DNA of 34,022 nt, from assembly GCA_024639035.1 (NCBI GenBank), contig JAHEJE010000002.1, positions 1 through 34,022 on the forward strand. The letters are read 5' to 3'. A model generated the notes under the pieces. That model made no database searches and was not told the origin of the DNA. It saw only the letters and a program-made list of their open reading frames with translations. How positions within the stretch are numbered: position 1 is the stretch's first letter; every line of letters starts with the position of its first letter. The DNA comes from Alphaproteobacteria bacterium (GTDB taxonomy: Bacteria > Pseudomonadota > Alphaproteobacteria > Rhizobiales > Aestuariivirgaceae). Below are positions 24,602 to 33,348 of this stretch, one piece after another. The translations under genes were made by a program, and so were the position numbers.

Positions 24602-26470
24602 ATGACGCGCGACAAGGACAATCCCCTGGAACCGTTCCAGCATGCCCTGACCCAGTGCATGAAGACCATCGCCGACGAGCCGGAGATCGCGGTGACGTTC
24701 TCGGGCGAAAATGCCGGGTTGACCGGCAAGAAGGTGCGGCTGCCGCAAATGAGCCGCGAACTTGAAAGCGGCGAAGTAGCGATTACCCGCGGGCTGGCCG
24801 ATGCATTTTCGCTGCGCCTGGCCAATCACGACGAGGCGACGCACAACCACTACCAGCCCCAGGGCAAACTCGCCCGGGCGGTCTACGATGCCGTCGAGCA
24901 GGCCCGGGTCGAGGCGATCGGGGCCAATGCCATGCCCGGCGTTGCCGGCAACATCGAAGCCATGCTGGTCGACCGCTACGAGAAAATGCCGGCCAGCGAC
25001 AATCGCGACAACGCGCCGTTGGAAGCCGCCGTTTCGCTGCTGGTCCGCGAACGGCTCACCGGCAAAGAGCCGCCCGCGGCGGCCGCGAACCTGGTCGATC
25101 TGTGGCGGCCATGGATCGAGGACAAGGCGCACAACGAGCTCGACGAACTGGTCGGTGCGGTGGACGACCAGACGGTGTTCGCCCGCCTGACCCGCCAGTT
25201 GATCGCCTCTCTCGACATGGCCGACGAGCTCGGCGACGATCCGGACGAGCGCGACGACGAACAGGACGAGGACGAAGACGACGGCGACCAGGGCGAGGCC
25301 GAGGAAAGCCAGGACGGCGAGCAGCAGCAGTCAAGCGCCAGCGAAGACATGATGGAGGCCGAAGGCGAGAGCGACGAGGAGATGCAGGACGGCGCTGAAA
25401 TGGACATCGACCAGATGCCGCCCGACCTCGACCAAGACGACGCGGCCGAAGGCGAGGAGCCCTGGCGCCCGCAGCTGCCGTTCTCATCGACCAGCAATGA
25501 TGACTTCTATCGGGTGTTCACCAACACGTTCGATGAGACCATCGCCGCAGAAGACCTGTGCGATGCCGAGGAACTGGCCCGCCTGCGCAATTATCTCGAC
25601 AAGCAGCTGGCCAGCCTGCAGGGCGTCGTCGCGCGGCTGGCCAACCGGCTGCAGCGGCGTTTGATGGCGCAACAGAACCGGTCGTGGGATTTTGATCTCG
25701 AAGAGGGCACGCTTGATGCCGCCCGGCTTCCGCGGGTGGTGACCGACCCGATGCATCCGCTGTCGTTTAAAATGGAGCGCGATACCGATTTCCGCGACAC
25801 GGTGGTCACCCTGCTGCTCGACAATTCCGGGTCGATGCGCGGCCGGCCGATCAGCGTGGCGGCAACCTGTGCCGATATCCTGGCGCGCACGCTGGAGCGC
25901 TGCGGCGTCAAGGTTGAAATCCTCGGCTTTACGACGCGCGCCTGGAAGGGCGGGCAGTCGCGCGAGCAATGGCTGGCGCAGGACAAGCCGGCAACGCCTG
26001 GCCGCCTCAACGACTTGCGCCACATCATCTACAAATCGGCCGACATGCCGTGGCGGCGGGCCCGGCGCAATCTCGGGCTGATGATGCGTGAAGGGCTGCT
26101 CAAGGAGAACATCGATGGCGAGGCGCTGATCTGGGCCCACAACCGGCTGCTCGGCCGCCCGGAGCAGCGCCGCATCATGATGGTGATCTCCGATGGAGCG
26201 CCGGTCGACGATTCGACCCTGTCGGTCAATTCCGGCAACTATCTCGAACGCCACCTGCGCCAGGTGATCGACGACATCGAAGCGCGCTCGCCGATCGAGC
26301 TGATTGCCATCGGCATCGGCCACGACGTGACGCGCTACTACAGCCGGGCGGTGACCATCGTCGATGCCGAAGAACTGGGCGGGGCGATGACGGACAAACT
26401 CGCCGAGCTGTTCGACGACAAGCCTCCCGCGCCGCGCCGCGGCGGTGGGCGTATGCGCCGGGCAAGCTGA
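24602..26470 (+). CDS. cobT: Cobaltochelatase subunit CobT (VWA-domain protein)
   Basis: Partner of CobS, 622 aa. The N-terminal helical region (about 1-205) is followed by a very acidic, low-complexity stretch (about 210-290) rich in Asp, Glu and Gln. A C-terminal von Willebrand A domain has the metal-binding MIDAS motif DNSGS at 407-411 in TLLLDNSGSMRGRP. The acidic linker is typical of CobT. It acts in the cytosol with CobN and CobS in ATP-dependent cobalt insertion. The C-terminus ends in a short basic tail rich in Arg and Gly. Confidence 0.97.
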   Translation: MTRDKDNPLEPFQHALTQCMKTIADEPEIAVTFSGENAGLTGKKVRLPQMSRELESGEVAITRGLADAFSLRLANHDEATHNHYQPQGKLARAVYDAVEQARVEAIGANAMPGVAGNIEAMLVDRYEKMPASDNRDNAPLEAAVSLLVRERLTGKEPPAAAANLVDLWRPWIEDKAHNELDELVGAVDDQTVFARLTRQLIASLDMADELGDDPDERDDEQDEDEDDGDQGEAEESQDGEQQQSSASEDMMEAEGESDEEMQDGAEMDIDQMPPDLDQDDAAEGEEPWRPQLPFSSTSNDDFYRVFTNTFDETIAAEDLCDAEELARLRNYLDKQLASLQGVVARLANRLQRRLMAQQNRSWDFDLEEGTLDAARLPRVVTDPMHPLSFKMERDTDFRDTVVTLLLDNSGSMRGRPISVAATCADILARTLERCGVKVEILGFTTRAWKGGQSREQWLAQDKPATPGRLNDLRHIIYKSADMPWRRARRNLGLMMREGLLKENIDGEALIWAHNRLLGRPEQRRIMMVISDGAPVDDSTLSVNSGNYLERHLRQVIDDIEARSPIELIAIGIGHDVTRYYSRAVTIVDAEELGGAMTDKLAELFDDKPPAPRRGGGRMRRAS

Positions 26471-26486
26471 CTCGTGTCGCACTAGG

Positions 26487-26568
26487 CTGACCCATCCCGC
26501 TCCCCCGGGCCTACCACCCCAAGGATACCATTTACGGGTGGTTGGGCCGGGGGAGCGGGATGGGTCAG
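26487..26568. repeat. Long imperfect inverted repeat (33-bp arms, 16-bp loop)
   Basis: Arms 26487-26519 and 26536-26568 are complementary over 33 bp with two mismatches. Each arm begins CTGACCCATCCCGCTCCCCC when read inward on its own strand. It lies between the convergent genes cobT and rpmB. No T-run follows on either side, so it is not a standard rho-independent terminator. It could still work as a bidirectional transcript end, or it may be a dispersed palindromic repeat element. Confidence 0.85.
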
Positions 26569-26673
26569 GAGTTACTGGCGACGGCCATTGGTATCATCGA
26601 TTGATCCGTGGAATCGAAAAGCCGCCGGCTTGTGCACCAGCGGCTCTTGCAAAGGCAGGTAATGCCGGGACGG

Positions 26674-26970
26674 TCAGGCGGCCGCTTCGGCTTCGGTTCT
26701 CTTGGCAATCTTGGATTTCAGACGACGCGCCTTGATTGACAGCTTGTCGGTGTCGGCCTTGAGCAGGAACGCATCGAGACCGCCACGGCGCTCGACCGAC
26801 TTCAGGGCGCTGGCGGCGACCTTGAAGCCGTAGCTCTGACCCATGACATCGCTCATCAGGTGAACATGGCAGATGTTGGGCAGAAAGCGGCGGCGGTTCT
26901 TGTTGTTGGCGTGGCTGACGTTATTTCCGGTCAGCACATCCTTGCCGGTCAGTTCGCAACGGCGGGCCAT
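26674..26970 (-). CDS. rpmB: 50S ribosomal protein L28
   Basis: Ribosomal large-subunit protein, 98 aa, starting MARRCELTGK. The family core GNNVSHANNKNRRRFLPN is followed by a basic C-terminal helix (DKLSIKARRLKSKIAKR) and a short Ala/Glu tail. Alphaproteobacterial L28 proteins share this length. It is a single gene converging on cobT and divergent from the DUF3108 gene. Confidence 0.98.
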   Translation of the reverse strand: MARRCELTGKDVLTGNNVSHANNKNRRRFLPNICHVHLMSDVMGQSYGFKVAASALKSVERRGGLDAFLLKADTDKLSIKARRLKSKIAKRTEAEAAA

Positions 26971-27239
26971 CTCTTAAAACTCCAAGCCTTGTGGTGTATG
27001 TTTCGATTTGTCTGGCAACGGCGTGCCACTACCTAACGCGGGCGCGTAGCGCTGCCCGTATTTCCGGGCTGTGCTATAGGCGTCTAAGGCGCTGGCGTCA
27101 AGGCTCGCTAGGTGTCGGCGGACCGGTTTTTACATCGATTGTCGCGGTTCAGCCGTATTGCCGCGCTATTGCGGCCGTTCTGAGCGGTGGTATGCCGGAC
27201 CGTAGCGTCGCGGCGATCAGAAACAGGATACCATTCTTC

Positions 27240-28091
27240 ATGTCTTCAATTCTGTTCAAGCGGTTGGCGGCGATGTTGGTCGCCGCTGCAATGTTCATGA
27301 CCGCTGCCGGCCAGCCGGCACGGGCCGGCGAGGCCGAAAAACTGTCAATGCGCTATGACGTACTGGTCGACGGTTTGCAGGTCTTCAAACTGCGCTACAA
27401 GGTGACCATGACACCGGGGCGCTACACTGCCACCGCCGAACTCGACCCGACCGGGTTCGCCGGGCTGTTCGTCAAGACCCGCATGGACATGGTCAGTGCC
27501 GGCACGCTGCGGGCAACCGGGGTGGCGCCAGGCACCTTCGAACTGGTGCAGAAGACAAAGCGCAAGAAACGCTTCAAGGTCTCGTGGGATGACAGTGGCA
27601 TCGCCACGACCGAGCGCTCGCAGCCGCTGGGGCGCTACAAGGACAAAACCCTCAAGAAGGCATTGCGCCCGCATCTGCCGGACCCGTTGGCCGCGATGCT
27701 GGGTGTGTCGACGGCGAAAGGGGCCAATCCGTGCAACCGCACCGAGCGTGTCTACAACGGCGCCGAGATCTACGATCTTGGCTTTACTCTGGCCGGCCGC
27801 GAGACATTCGGCCCGGATGACGGCGGCGTCTACCGCGGTCCGACCTACAAGTGCCGGATCGTCTACCGACCGGTCGCCGGGCTGTCGCGCAAGAGACACG
27901 CGGCACGCAGTGCTGATCCGGCCGTGTTCACCGTGTGGTTCGCACCGGTCGCATCGCGCCGCCTGGGTAGCCAGATGCTGATACCGGTCGCTGCCAGCGG
28001 CACGCTCAAGGGCAAGGATTTCGTTGCCTATGCCAACAAGGCGACACTTGCCGGCCAGCCGCTGAACGCGCAATCGCTCGCCAAGCGATAG
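27240..28091 (+). CDS. DUF3108-type secreted protein
   Basis: A 283-aa protein with a clear signal peptide (residues 1 to about 29: basic start, FKRLAAMLVAAAMFMTAAG, cleavage after ARA). The mature part begins with MRYDVLVDGLQVFKLRYKV and TATAELDPTGFAGLF, the beta-rich pattern of the DUF3108 family, predicted periplasmic. The ATG at 27240 is selected because it starts the signal peptide; the frame is open to 26991 but without a credible start. It resembles Rhizobiales proteins that follow rpmB on the chromosome. Function is unknown; an envelope role is only an inference. Confidence 0.85.
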   Translation: MSSILFKRLAAMLVAAAMFMTAAGQPARAGEAEKLSMRYDVLVDGLQVFKLRYKVTMTPGRYTATAELDPTGFAGLFVKTRMDMVSAGTLRATGVAPGTFELVQKTKRKKRFKVSWDDSGIATTERSQPLGRYKDKTLKKALRPHLPDPLAAMLGVSTAKGANPCNRTERVYNGAEIYDLGFTLAGRETFGPDDGGVYRGPTYKCRIVYRPVAGLSRKRHAARSADPAVFTVWFAPVASRRLGSQMLIPVAASGTLKGKDFVAYANKATLAGQPLNAQSLAKR

Positions 28092-28586
28092 GGGTCGAGC
28101 GCAACCCGGCGCAAACGTGGGCCAAATTGGCACAACAGCCGGCGGCTGTCGTTACCGGTAGACCTCGTGGCCGCCGATTGGCCGTCCAAATCCAGGCGGT
28201 CATATGGGCCATTTTAATATCCGGCACCAGATGTAGCGGTGAACAAAACCCGAATCGCGGTGCATCAGCGATTCGGGCCCGTTGTGTTCCGGTTTGTTCT
28301 CCATTGGTGAACACCGCAACGAGCGCGGCGCGACGATGCGTTCATCCTTGCTTAACGCTCTGCCCGATGGGTTAACCAAATCGCCGCCCAGACTGGCCAT
28401 CGGCAATCGAACGTGTTAACCACCGTCGCGCAACCGAAGGCAAAACCGCTGGAAATCCGCCATCTCGAATTGCGAACAAATCCGGAAAGATTAACAGGTC
28501 AGTGATTCGGACAGTCTTTGTTCCGTGTCCGTTTCAAAGGTTAACGCGGTGGCCCGAAAAGGCGCACATTCGAGAAAGGACATGGG
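28092..28586. other. 495-bp gene-free region with hairpin and clustered TTAAC motifs
   Basis: No convincing coding sequence on either strand. It holds a perfect 10-bp hairpin at 28249-28277 (separate entry) and five TTAAC motifs on the plus strand at 28352, 28372, 28416, 28491 and 28541. Two are in palindromic GTTAAC. TTAAC is half of the CtrA recognition motif, but none of the pairs has the 7-bp spacing of a full TTAA-N7-TTAA site. The region must contain the helicase promoter, which I cannot place with confidence. Confidence 0.5.
28249..28277 (-). terminator. Hairpin, possible minus-strand terminator
   Basis: CCCGAATCGC and GCGATTCGGG form a perfect 10-bp stem with a 9-nt loop. With a small bulge, the pairing extends outward through GAACA/TGTTC. 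On the minus strand the stem is followed by TTTT, which fits a weak rho-independent terminator. No minus-strand gene is known just upstream of it, so a small RNA from 28278-28586 is possible but unproven. Both GANTC sites in the stem are potential CcrM methylation sites. Confidence 0.35.
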
Positions 28587-31439
28587 GTGGCCGAACACTC
28601 TGTAACCGCGGTCCTGGGGCCGACCAACACCGGCAAGACCCATTTAGCGGTTGAGCGCATGCTCGCCCATGCGAGCGGCATGATCGGCCTGCCGCTCCGA
28701 CTGCTGGCGCGCGAGGTGTTCGATCGCGTGTGCGCCAGACTGGATGCATCCAAGGTCGCGCTGATTACCGGCGAGGAAAAGATCGTTCCGGCGGATGCCC
28801 GCTACTGGATCTGTACGGTGGAGGCGATGCCTTCGGAGATCGAGGTCGATTTTCTTGCTGTCGACGAGGTCCAACTGGCCAGCGACTTCGAACGCGGGCA
28901 CATCTTTACCGACCGCATCCTGCATCGCCGCGGGCGGCGCGAAACCATGCTGCTGGGTGCCGACACGATGCGAAACCTGCTCGGCGAGGTGCTGCCCAGT
29001 GTTCAGTTCACCCACCGCCCGCGCCTGTCAAAGCTGTCCTATGCCGGCCAGAAGAAAGTCTCGCGGCTGCCGCGCCGCGCCGCCGTGGTCGGTTTTTCTG
29101 CCGAAACCGTCTATACGCTGGCGGAACTGATCCGGCGCCAGCGTGGCGGCGCCGCGGTGGTGCTCGGCGCGCTCAGCCCGCGCACCCGCAACGCTCAGGT
29201 AGAGCTGTATCAATCCGGCGATGTCGATTACATCGTCGCCACCGACGCGATCGGCATGGGGCTCAACATGGATGTCGACCATGTGGCTTTTGCCGCAACC
29301 CGCAAGTTCGACGGCTTTCAGTTCCGCGATCTCACAGCCGGCGAGCTCGGCCAGATCGCCGGGCGCGCCGGACGCCACCTGAACGACGGCACGTTCGGTG
29401 TGACCGGCAAGGCGGCTCCGTTCGACGGCGAAATGATCGAACAACTGGAAAATCATCAGTTTCCCCCGGTGCGGGTGCTGCAATGGCGCAACCGCAACCT
29501 GTCGCTGGGATCGCTTGACGCCCTGATTGCCAGCCTCGGCCAGCTGCCGCGCCGGCCCGGCCTGACCCGGGCCCAGCCGGCCGCCGACGTCGAAGCCCTG
29601 GAATTTCTGGCCCGTGATCCGGATATGCGCGGGCGTGTCACGAACCGCGAACTGGTGGCGAAACTCTGGGATGTCTGCCAGATCCCCGACTACCGCAACA
29701 TCACCGGCGCCGAACATGCCCATCTGGTGCAGAACGTCTTCGGCTTCCTCACCGGCCCCGGCGGCACGATCCCGGCAGACTGGTTCGCCCGGCAGCTCTC
29801 CTATTGCGATCGCGACGACGGCGACATAGACGCGCTGTCGGCCCGCATTGCCCATGTGCGCACCTGGACGTTCGTCGCCAACCGGGCCGAATGGATCAAG
29901 GACGCCCGGCACTGGCAGGCGCGCACCCGTGAAATCGAAGACAAACTATCGGATGCCTTGCATAATCGGCTGTCGCAGCGTTTTATCGACCGCAAGACGG
30001 CTGTATTGATGAAGCGTCTGCGCCAGAAGGAAGAGATCATGTCGGTGGTGGAAGAAAACGGCGACGTCAAGGTGGAGGGCGAACTGGTCGGCCGCATTGC
30101 CGGCCTGCGGTTTGCGCCCAGCGAGGCGGCACCCGCCAAGCCGGTGAAGGAGGCAGTGGACGCCGCGGTCGCCGCTGAACTGCTGGCCCGCGCCCAGGCC
30201 ATCGCCGCGGCACCCGACCCGGATTTCACGCTCAGCGCCGAGGGCACCGTGGACTGGCAGGATGCCGCCATCGCCAGCCTGGCTGCCGGACCGGCCGGCC
30301 TGAAGCCGAAAATCAGCCTGAGCGCCGACGATGCGCTGACCGGGCCAGACCGCGATGCGGTGGCAATGCGGATGGAGAAGTTCGTACAGCGTCACATCGC
30401 CGGGGTTCTGGAGCCGTTGATTGCGATGTCCGAGGCCGAGGACTTGACCGGAACGGCGCGCGGGCTGGCCTTCCGCTTGGTCGAGAATTACGGCGTCCTG
30501 CCTAGGGCCGAGGTTGCCGAGGAGGTGAAATCGCTCGACCAGGACGCGCGCGCGACATTGCGCAGGTTCGGGGTCCGCTTCGGGGCCATTCACGTCTTCG
30601 TTCCCGCTCTTTTGAAGCCAGCGGCAACGCAGCTGCGGGTGCTGCTGTGGCGCCTGCAGGGCGAAGCCAGCGGGGCACTCGAAGCCGGGATCCTGCCGGC
30701 AATCCCCGGTCAGGGTCTGACCTCGGTGGGCCACGACCCCAAGGTGCCGGAGGCCTTCTATCAGATCACCGGTTTCAAGCCGTGCGGCGGGCGTGCCGTG
30801 CGCATCGATATGCTTGAACGCTTGTCCGACATGATCCGCTCGCGGGTGTTCTGGCGGCCCCAATTCGAAGGCGAGGCAAGGCCCAACGGCTCGGTCGAGG
30901 GCGGCGGCTTCGTCGTCATCCCCGACATGATGTCGCTGGTGGGTTGCTCGGGCGACGATTTCGAGGCCATTCTGCAGGCCCTGGATTTCAGGTCGCAAAG
31001 CCGCCCGGCCGCTGAGGTGAAAGTGGCGCTGGAGGCTCCCAAGCCAGCCGGCAAGCCGGGAACCGAAACGCCGTGCACGCCCGCAGACGGGGAACAGGTC
31101 GCGGCTGAGCAGGACCCGGCTGCAAGCGCTGCACAAACGCCGGCGCCGGAGGCCACCGAAGCCGACGGAGCAGCGCAGGATGCAGAGACGGAACCGGCCG
31201 GCGAGGAGGTCGTCACCGTGGAGGTGTGGTGGCCCAACGGCACCGGACCGTTCAAGGCAAGGTCAAAGGCCAGGCGCCCGCGCCCGGCCGGCAAGAAACA
31301 CAACACCGGACCCAAGCCAGCGCAGCGTAAACAGCAGAAAACGAACGCGCGCCGCGCCGGCAAGCGCGACATCCGACCGGAAGATTCCCCGTTTGCCGCG
31401 CTCGGCGCCCTCAGGGCCCGGCTCAGCGAAAAGAGCTGA
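28587..31439 (+). CDS. Suv3-like superfamily 2 helicase
   Basis: A 950-aa helicase related to mitochondrial Suv3 RNA helicases. The N-terminal core has the P-loop GPTNTGKTH (11-19), motif II DEVQ (93-96), YIVATDAIGMGLNMDVDHV and motif VI QIAGRAGRH (256-264). A long helical middle follows. The C-terminal tail of about 130 residues is Ala/Glu-rich, then Lys/Arg-rich (KARRPRPAGKKHN), and is probably disordered and RNA-binding. The start is GTG at 28587 with AAAGGA 6 bp upstream; the nearby ATG at 28582 is out of frame. It is likely co-transcribed with the S4-domain gene 9 bp downstream, pointing to RNA metabolism. An exact substrate is not known. Confidence 0.9.
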   Translation: MAEHSVTAVLGPTNTGKTHLAVERMLAHASGMIGLPLRLLAREVFDRVCARLDASKVALITGEEKIVPADARYWICTVEAMPSEIEVDFLAVDEVQLASDFERGHIFTDRILHRRGRRETMLLGADTMRNLLGEVLPSVQFTHRPRLSKLSYAGQKKVSRLPRRAAVVGFSAETVYTLAELIRRQRGGAAVVLGALSPRTRNAQVELYQSGDVDYIVATDAIGMGLNMDVDHVAFAATRKFDGFQFRDLTAGELGQIAGRAGRHLNDGTFGVTGKAAPFDGEMIEQLENHQFPPVRVLQWRNRNLSLGSLDALIASLGQLPRRPGLTRAQPAADVEALEFLARDPDMRGRVTNRELVAKLWDVCQIPDYRNITGAEHAHLVQNVFGFLTGPGGTIPADWFARQLSYCDRDDGDIDALSARIAHVRTWTFVANRAEWIKDARHWQARTREIEDKLSDALHNRLSQRFIDRKTAVLMKRLRQKEEIMSVVEENGDVKVEGELVGRIAGLRFAPSEAAPAKPVKEAVDAAVAAELLARAQAIAAAPDPDFTLSAEGTVDWQDAAIASLAAGPAGLKPKISLSADDALTGPDRDAVAMRMEKFVQRHIAGVLEPLIAMSEAEDLTGTARGLAFRLVENYGVLPRAEVAEEVKSLDQDARATLRRFGVRFGAIHVFVPALLKPAATQLRVLLWRLQGEASGALEAGILPAIPGQGLTSVGHDPKVPEAFYQITGFKPCGGRAVRIDMLERLSDMIRSRVFWRPQFEGEARPNGSVEGGGFVVIPDMMSLVGCSGDDFEAILQALDFRSQSRPAAEVKVALEAPKPAGKPGTETPCTPADGEQVAAEQDPAASAAQTPAPEATEADGAAQDAETEPAGEEVVTVEVWWPNGTGPFKARSKARRPRPAGKKHNTGPKPAQRKQQKTNARRAGKRDIRPEDSPFAALGALRARLSEKS

Positions 31440-31448
31440 GGCCGGGGC

Positions 31449-31772
31449 TTGTCGGCGGATATCAGCCAGCGGGCCGACAAATGGCTGTGGCATGCCCGGT
31501 TGGTCAAGACCCGCACGCTGGCCGGTGAGTTGGTTGCGCGCGGCCGGCTGCGGGTCAACCGGCGCAAGGTGCGCAAGGCTTCGACGCCGGTGCGCCCGGG
31601 CGACATCCTGACCTTCTTCCATGGCGGCCGGGTGCGCACCATCCGGGTGGTCGGGCGCTCTGACCGCCGCGGGCCGGCTGCCGAGGCGCAACAGCTTTAC
31701 GTCGATCTCGATGACGGCTCGCAGGACGGATGCGTACTATCAACGCATGGTGATCAAATTGGGGGTGCGTAA
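31449..31772 (+). CDS. S4-domain RNA-binding protein (Hsp15-like)
   Basis: A 107-aa basic protein whose N-terminal half is an S4 fold: RADKWLWHARLVKTRTLAGE, then RGRLRVNRRKVRKASTPV and RPGDILTF. It resembles Hsp15/HslR, which binds stalled 50S subunits, and other small S4 proteins. The start is TTG at 31449, 9 bp after the helicase stop, with GAGG about 7 bp before it; no ATG or GTG fits as well. The tail after about residue 85 (AQQLYVDLDDGSQDG) is family-typical. Confidence 0.88.
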   Translation: MSADISQRADKWLWHARLVKTRTLAGELVARGRLRVNRRKVRKASTPVRPGDILTFFHGGRVRTIRVVGRSDRRGPAAEAQQLYVDLDDGSQDGCVLSTHGDQIGGA

Positions 31773-31861
31773 TCACGCCTGGCTTGCTATATGGCGCCGG
31801 TTGGCTATGTCCGGCCCCGGGCCGACAGTGATGAGACGCAAACAGGATAGTTGTTGAGAGC

Positions 31862-32200
31862 ATGACATACATCGTCATCGAGAATTGCATCAAATGCAAA
31901 TACATGGACTGTGTGGAGGTCTGCCCGGTCGATTGCTTCTATGAGGGTGAGACCATGCTGGTCATTCATCCCGACGAATGCATCGATTGCGGCGTGTGCG
32001 AACCTGAATGCCCGGCCGAGGCGATCAAGCCCGACACCGAGCCGGGGCTGGAGAAGTGGCTGCAGCTCAACACCGAATATGCCGACGTCTGGCCGAACAT
32101 CACCATCAAGCGCGAACAGGCGCCCGATGCCGAAAAGCACGACGGCGAAGAGGGAAAGTTCGAAAAGTACTTTACCACCGAACCGGGCGAAGGCGATTGA
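31862..32200 (+). CDS. fdxA: 7Fe ferredoxin (FdxA)
   Basis: Small electron carrier, 112 aa, with one [3Fe-4S] and one [4Fe-4S] cluster. The cysteine pattern matches Azotobacter ferredoxin I shifted by one: C9, C17 and C50 for the 3Fe cluster; C21, C40, C43 and C46 for the 4Fe cluster; extra C12 and C25. The segments are CIKCKYMDCVEVCPVDC and CIDCGVCEPECP. The C-terminal 50 residues are the usual acidic extension. It lies 89 bp after the S4 gene. Electron partners are not shown by the context. Confidence 0.97.
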   Translation: MTYIVIENCIKCKYMDCVEVCPVDCFYEGETMLVIHPDECIDCGVCEPECPAEAIKPDTEPGLEKWLQLNTEYADVWPNITIKREQAPDAEKHDGEEGKFEKYFTTEPGEGD

Positions 32201-32638
32201 GGTTAGAGCCCTCGAATTACATCTAGGGTCAGGACCCTAGTCAGCGCTCACGTTGTTAACCAAGTCGCCGTAAGAATCGGCGTGACCGGGGCTTGCGCGC
32301 ACTTTTGCCTCCCGCAACGCTTTAATATTCCCTAATAATGTGTTATATATATCGGAATGCAGTAATTCTGGTGCGAAATAATCCGAGTCCCCGCGGGCTC
32401 GGGCTTTTTTTCGGACAAATGAAGAGGTGGGTTCAACGCCGGATTGTGGGAATTTTCCGGCGCACGGGCGTTACTTCGAATTTGCAGCATTGAGGATCCG
32501 GGGCGATCGGATCCGGGCCGTTGGCCGACCGGAGGCAGAGACCAGAAAGTTCAGGGCTTTCCCGCCGGACGGGGCAATCGATTGAATCAGAAACGGTGCC
32601 TGTCGCAGGCATCGAAGAGTGGCGAGGTAGGAACAAGT
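32201..32638. other. 438-bp region between fdxA and carD
   Basis: Non-coding as far as I can see. It contains a 7-bp hairpin CTAGGGT-CAGG-ACCCTAG (32223-32240) just after fdxA, then GTTAACC near 32255 and an unusually AT-rich segment (about 32320-32380, including TTATATATAT). A strong terminator (32383-32411) follows. The remaining 227 bp form the carD leader and must hold its promoter. A short transcript ending at the terminator is possible. Confidence 0.5.
32383..32411 (+). terminator. Rho-independent terminator
   Basis: CCGAGTCC pairs with GGGCTCGG (one G-U pair) around the loop CCGC, followed by GC and seven T. It faces the plus strand, 183 bp after fdxA, and most likely ends the helicase-S4-fdxA transcript or a short RNA made just upstream. 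Confidence 0.85.
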
Positions 32639-33214
32639 ATGGCAGGTCAGAAAAAAACAACAGCCAAGAAGCTGAAATTCAAGACCAATGAATTCGTGGT
32701 GTATCCGACCCACGGCGTCGGCAAGATCGTCGATATCGAGGAACAGGAAATCGCCGGTGCGCGGCTTGAGTTGTACGTTATCGATTTCGACAAGGAAAAG
32801 ATGCGCTTGCGGGTTCCGACCAACAAGTCGGAAAGCGTCGGCATGCGCAAGCTGTCCGACAAGGTTCTGGCCGAACAGGCATTGAAGGTCCTCAAGGGCC
32901 GGGCGCGGGTCAAGCGCACCATGTGGTCGCGGCGGGCGCAGGAGTATGAAGCCAAGATCAACTCCGGCGACCTGATCGCCGTTGCCGAGGTCGTGCGTGA
33001 CCTGTTCCGCACCGACCGGCAGCCTGAGCAGTCGTATTCCGAGCGCCAGCTTTATGAAGCCGCACTCGACCGCATGGCGCGCGAGATCGCGGCGGTGAAG
33101 AAGTACGACGAAGCCGCGGCGATTTCCGAGATCGAGAGCATCATGGAGAATTCCGTGAGCCGCGCGGTCAAGGAGCCCGAGACCGACGACGAGGACGCCG
33201 AAAAAGCCGCCTGA
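32639..33214 (+). CDS. carD: CarD/CdnL-family transcription regulator
   Basis: RNA-polymerase-binding regulator, 191 aa. The N-terminal Tudor-like CarD domain (about 14-75) begins FKTNEFVVYPTHGVGKI and contains the basic RLRVPTNKSESVGMRKL. It contacts the polymerase beta subunit in characterised relatives. The C-terminal helical domain (about 80-170) binds promoter DNA near the open bubble; MWSRRAQEYEAKINSG and YSERQLYEAALDRMAREI are typical. It ends in an acidic tail. The ATG at 32639 has TAGGA 6 bp upstream; the frame extends to 32444 without support. It stabilises open promoter complexes at housekeeping promoters in alphaproteobacteria. Confidence 0.95.
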   Translation: MAGQKKTTAKKLKFKTNEFVVYPTHGVGKIVDIEEQEIAGARLELYVIDFDKEKMRLRVPTNKSESVGMRKLSDKVLAEQALKVLKGRARVKRTMWSRRAQEYEAKINSGDLIAVAEVVRDLFRTDRQPEQSYSERQLYEAALDRMAREIAAVKKYDEAAAISEIESIMENSVSRAVKEPETDDEDAEKAA

Positions 33215-33242
33215 CCCGGATCGGAAATTGCAATCGTAAAAC

Positions 33243-33272
33243 AGCCCGGCAGCCCGCTCTGCCGGGCTTTTT
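33243..33272 (+). terminator. Rho-independent terminator of carD
   Basis: AGCCCGGCAG and CTGCCGGGCT form a perfect 10-bp stem with a 6-nt loop, running into TTTTT. It is 28 bp after the carD stop, so it is a confident transcript end. Confidence 0.92.
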
Positions 33273-33295
33273 CGTTGCCGCACCGCGAAAGCCGT

Positions 33296-33323
33296 TTGGC
33301 CGTGCCCTGGTTTGCAGTATACA
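33296..33323 (+). promoter_or_regulatory. Candidate promoter of tRNA-Arg
   Basis: TTGGCC (33296-33301) and TATACA (33318-33323) are 16 bp apart, with the -10 ending 25 bp before the tRNA. It sits between the carD terminator and the tRNA, so the tRNA is probably its own unit. Confidence 0.5.
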
Positions 33324-33348
33324 AACGCATAGCCAGCCACGGCCATCC

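Noticed and set aside
23647..24825. A 392-codon minus-strand frame
   Set aside because: Antisense to cobS and the start of cobT, both firmly identified.
26991..27239. N-terminal extension of the DUF3108 protein
   Set aside because: It would bury the signal peptide about 83 residues inside the protein; the ATG at 27240 begins it properly.
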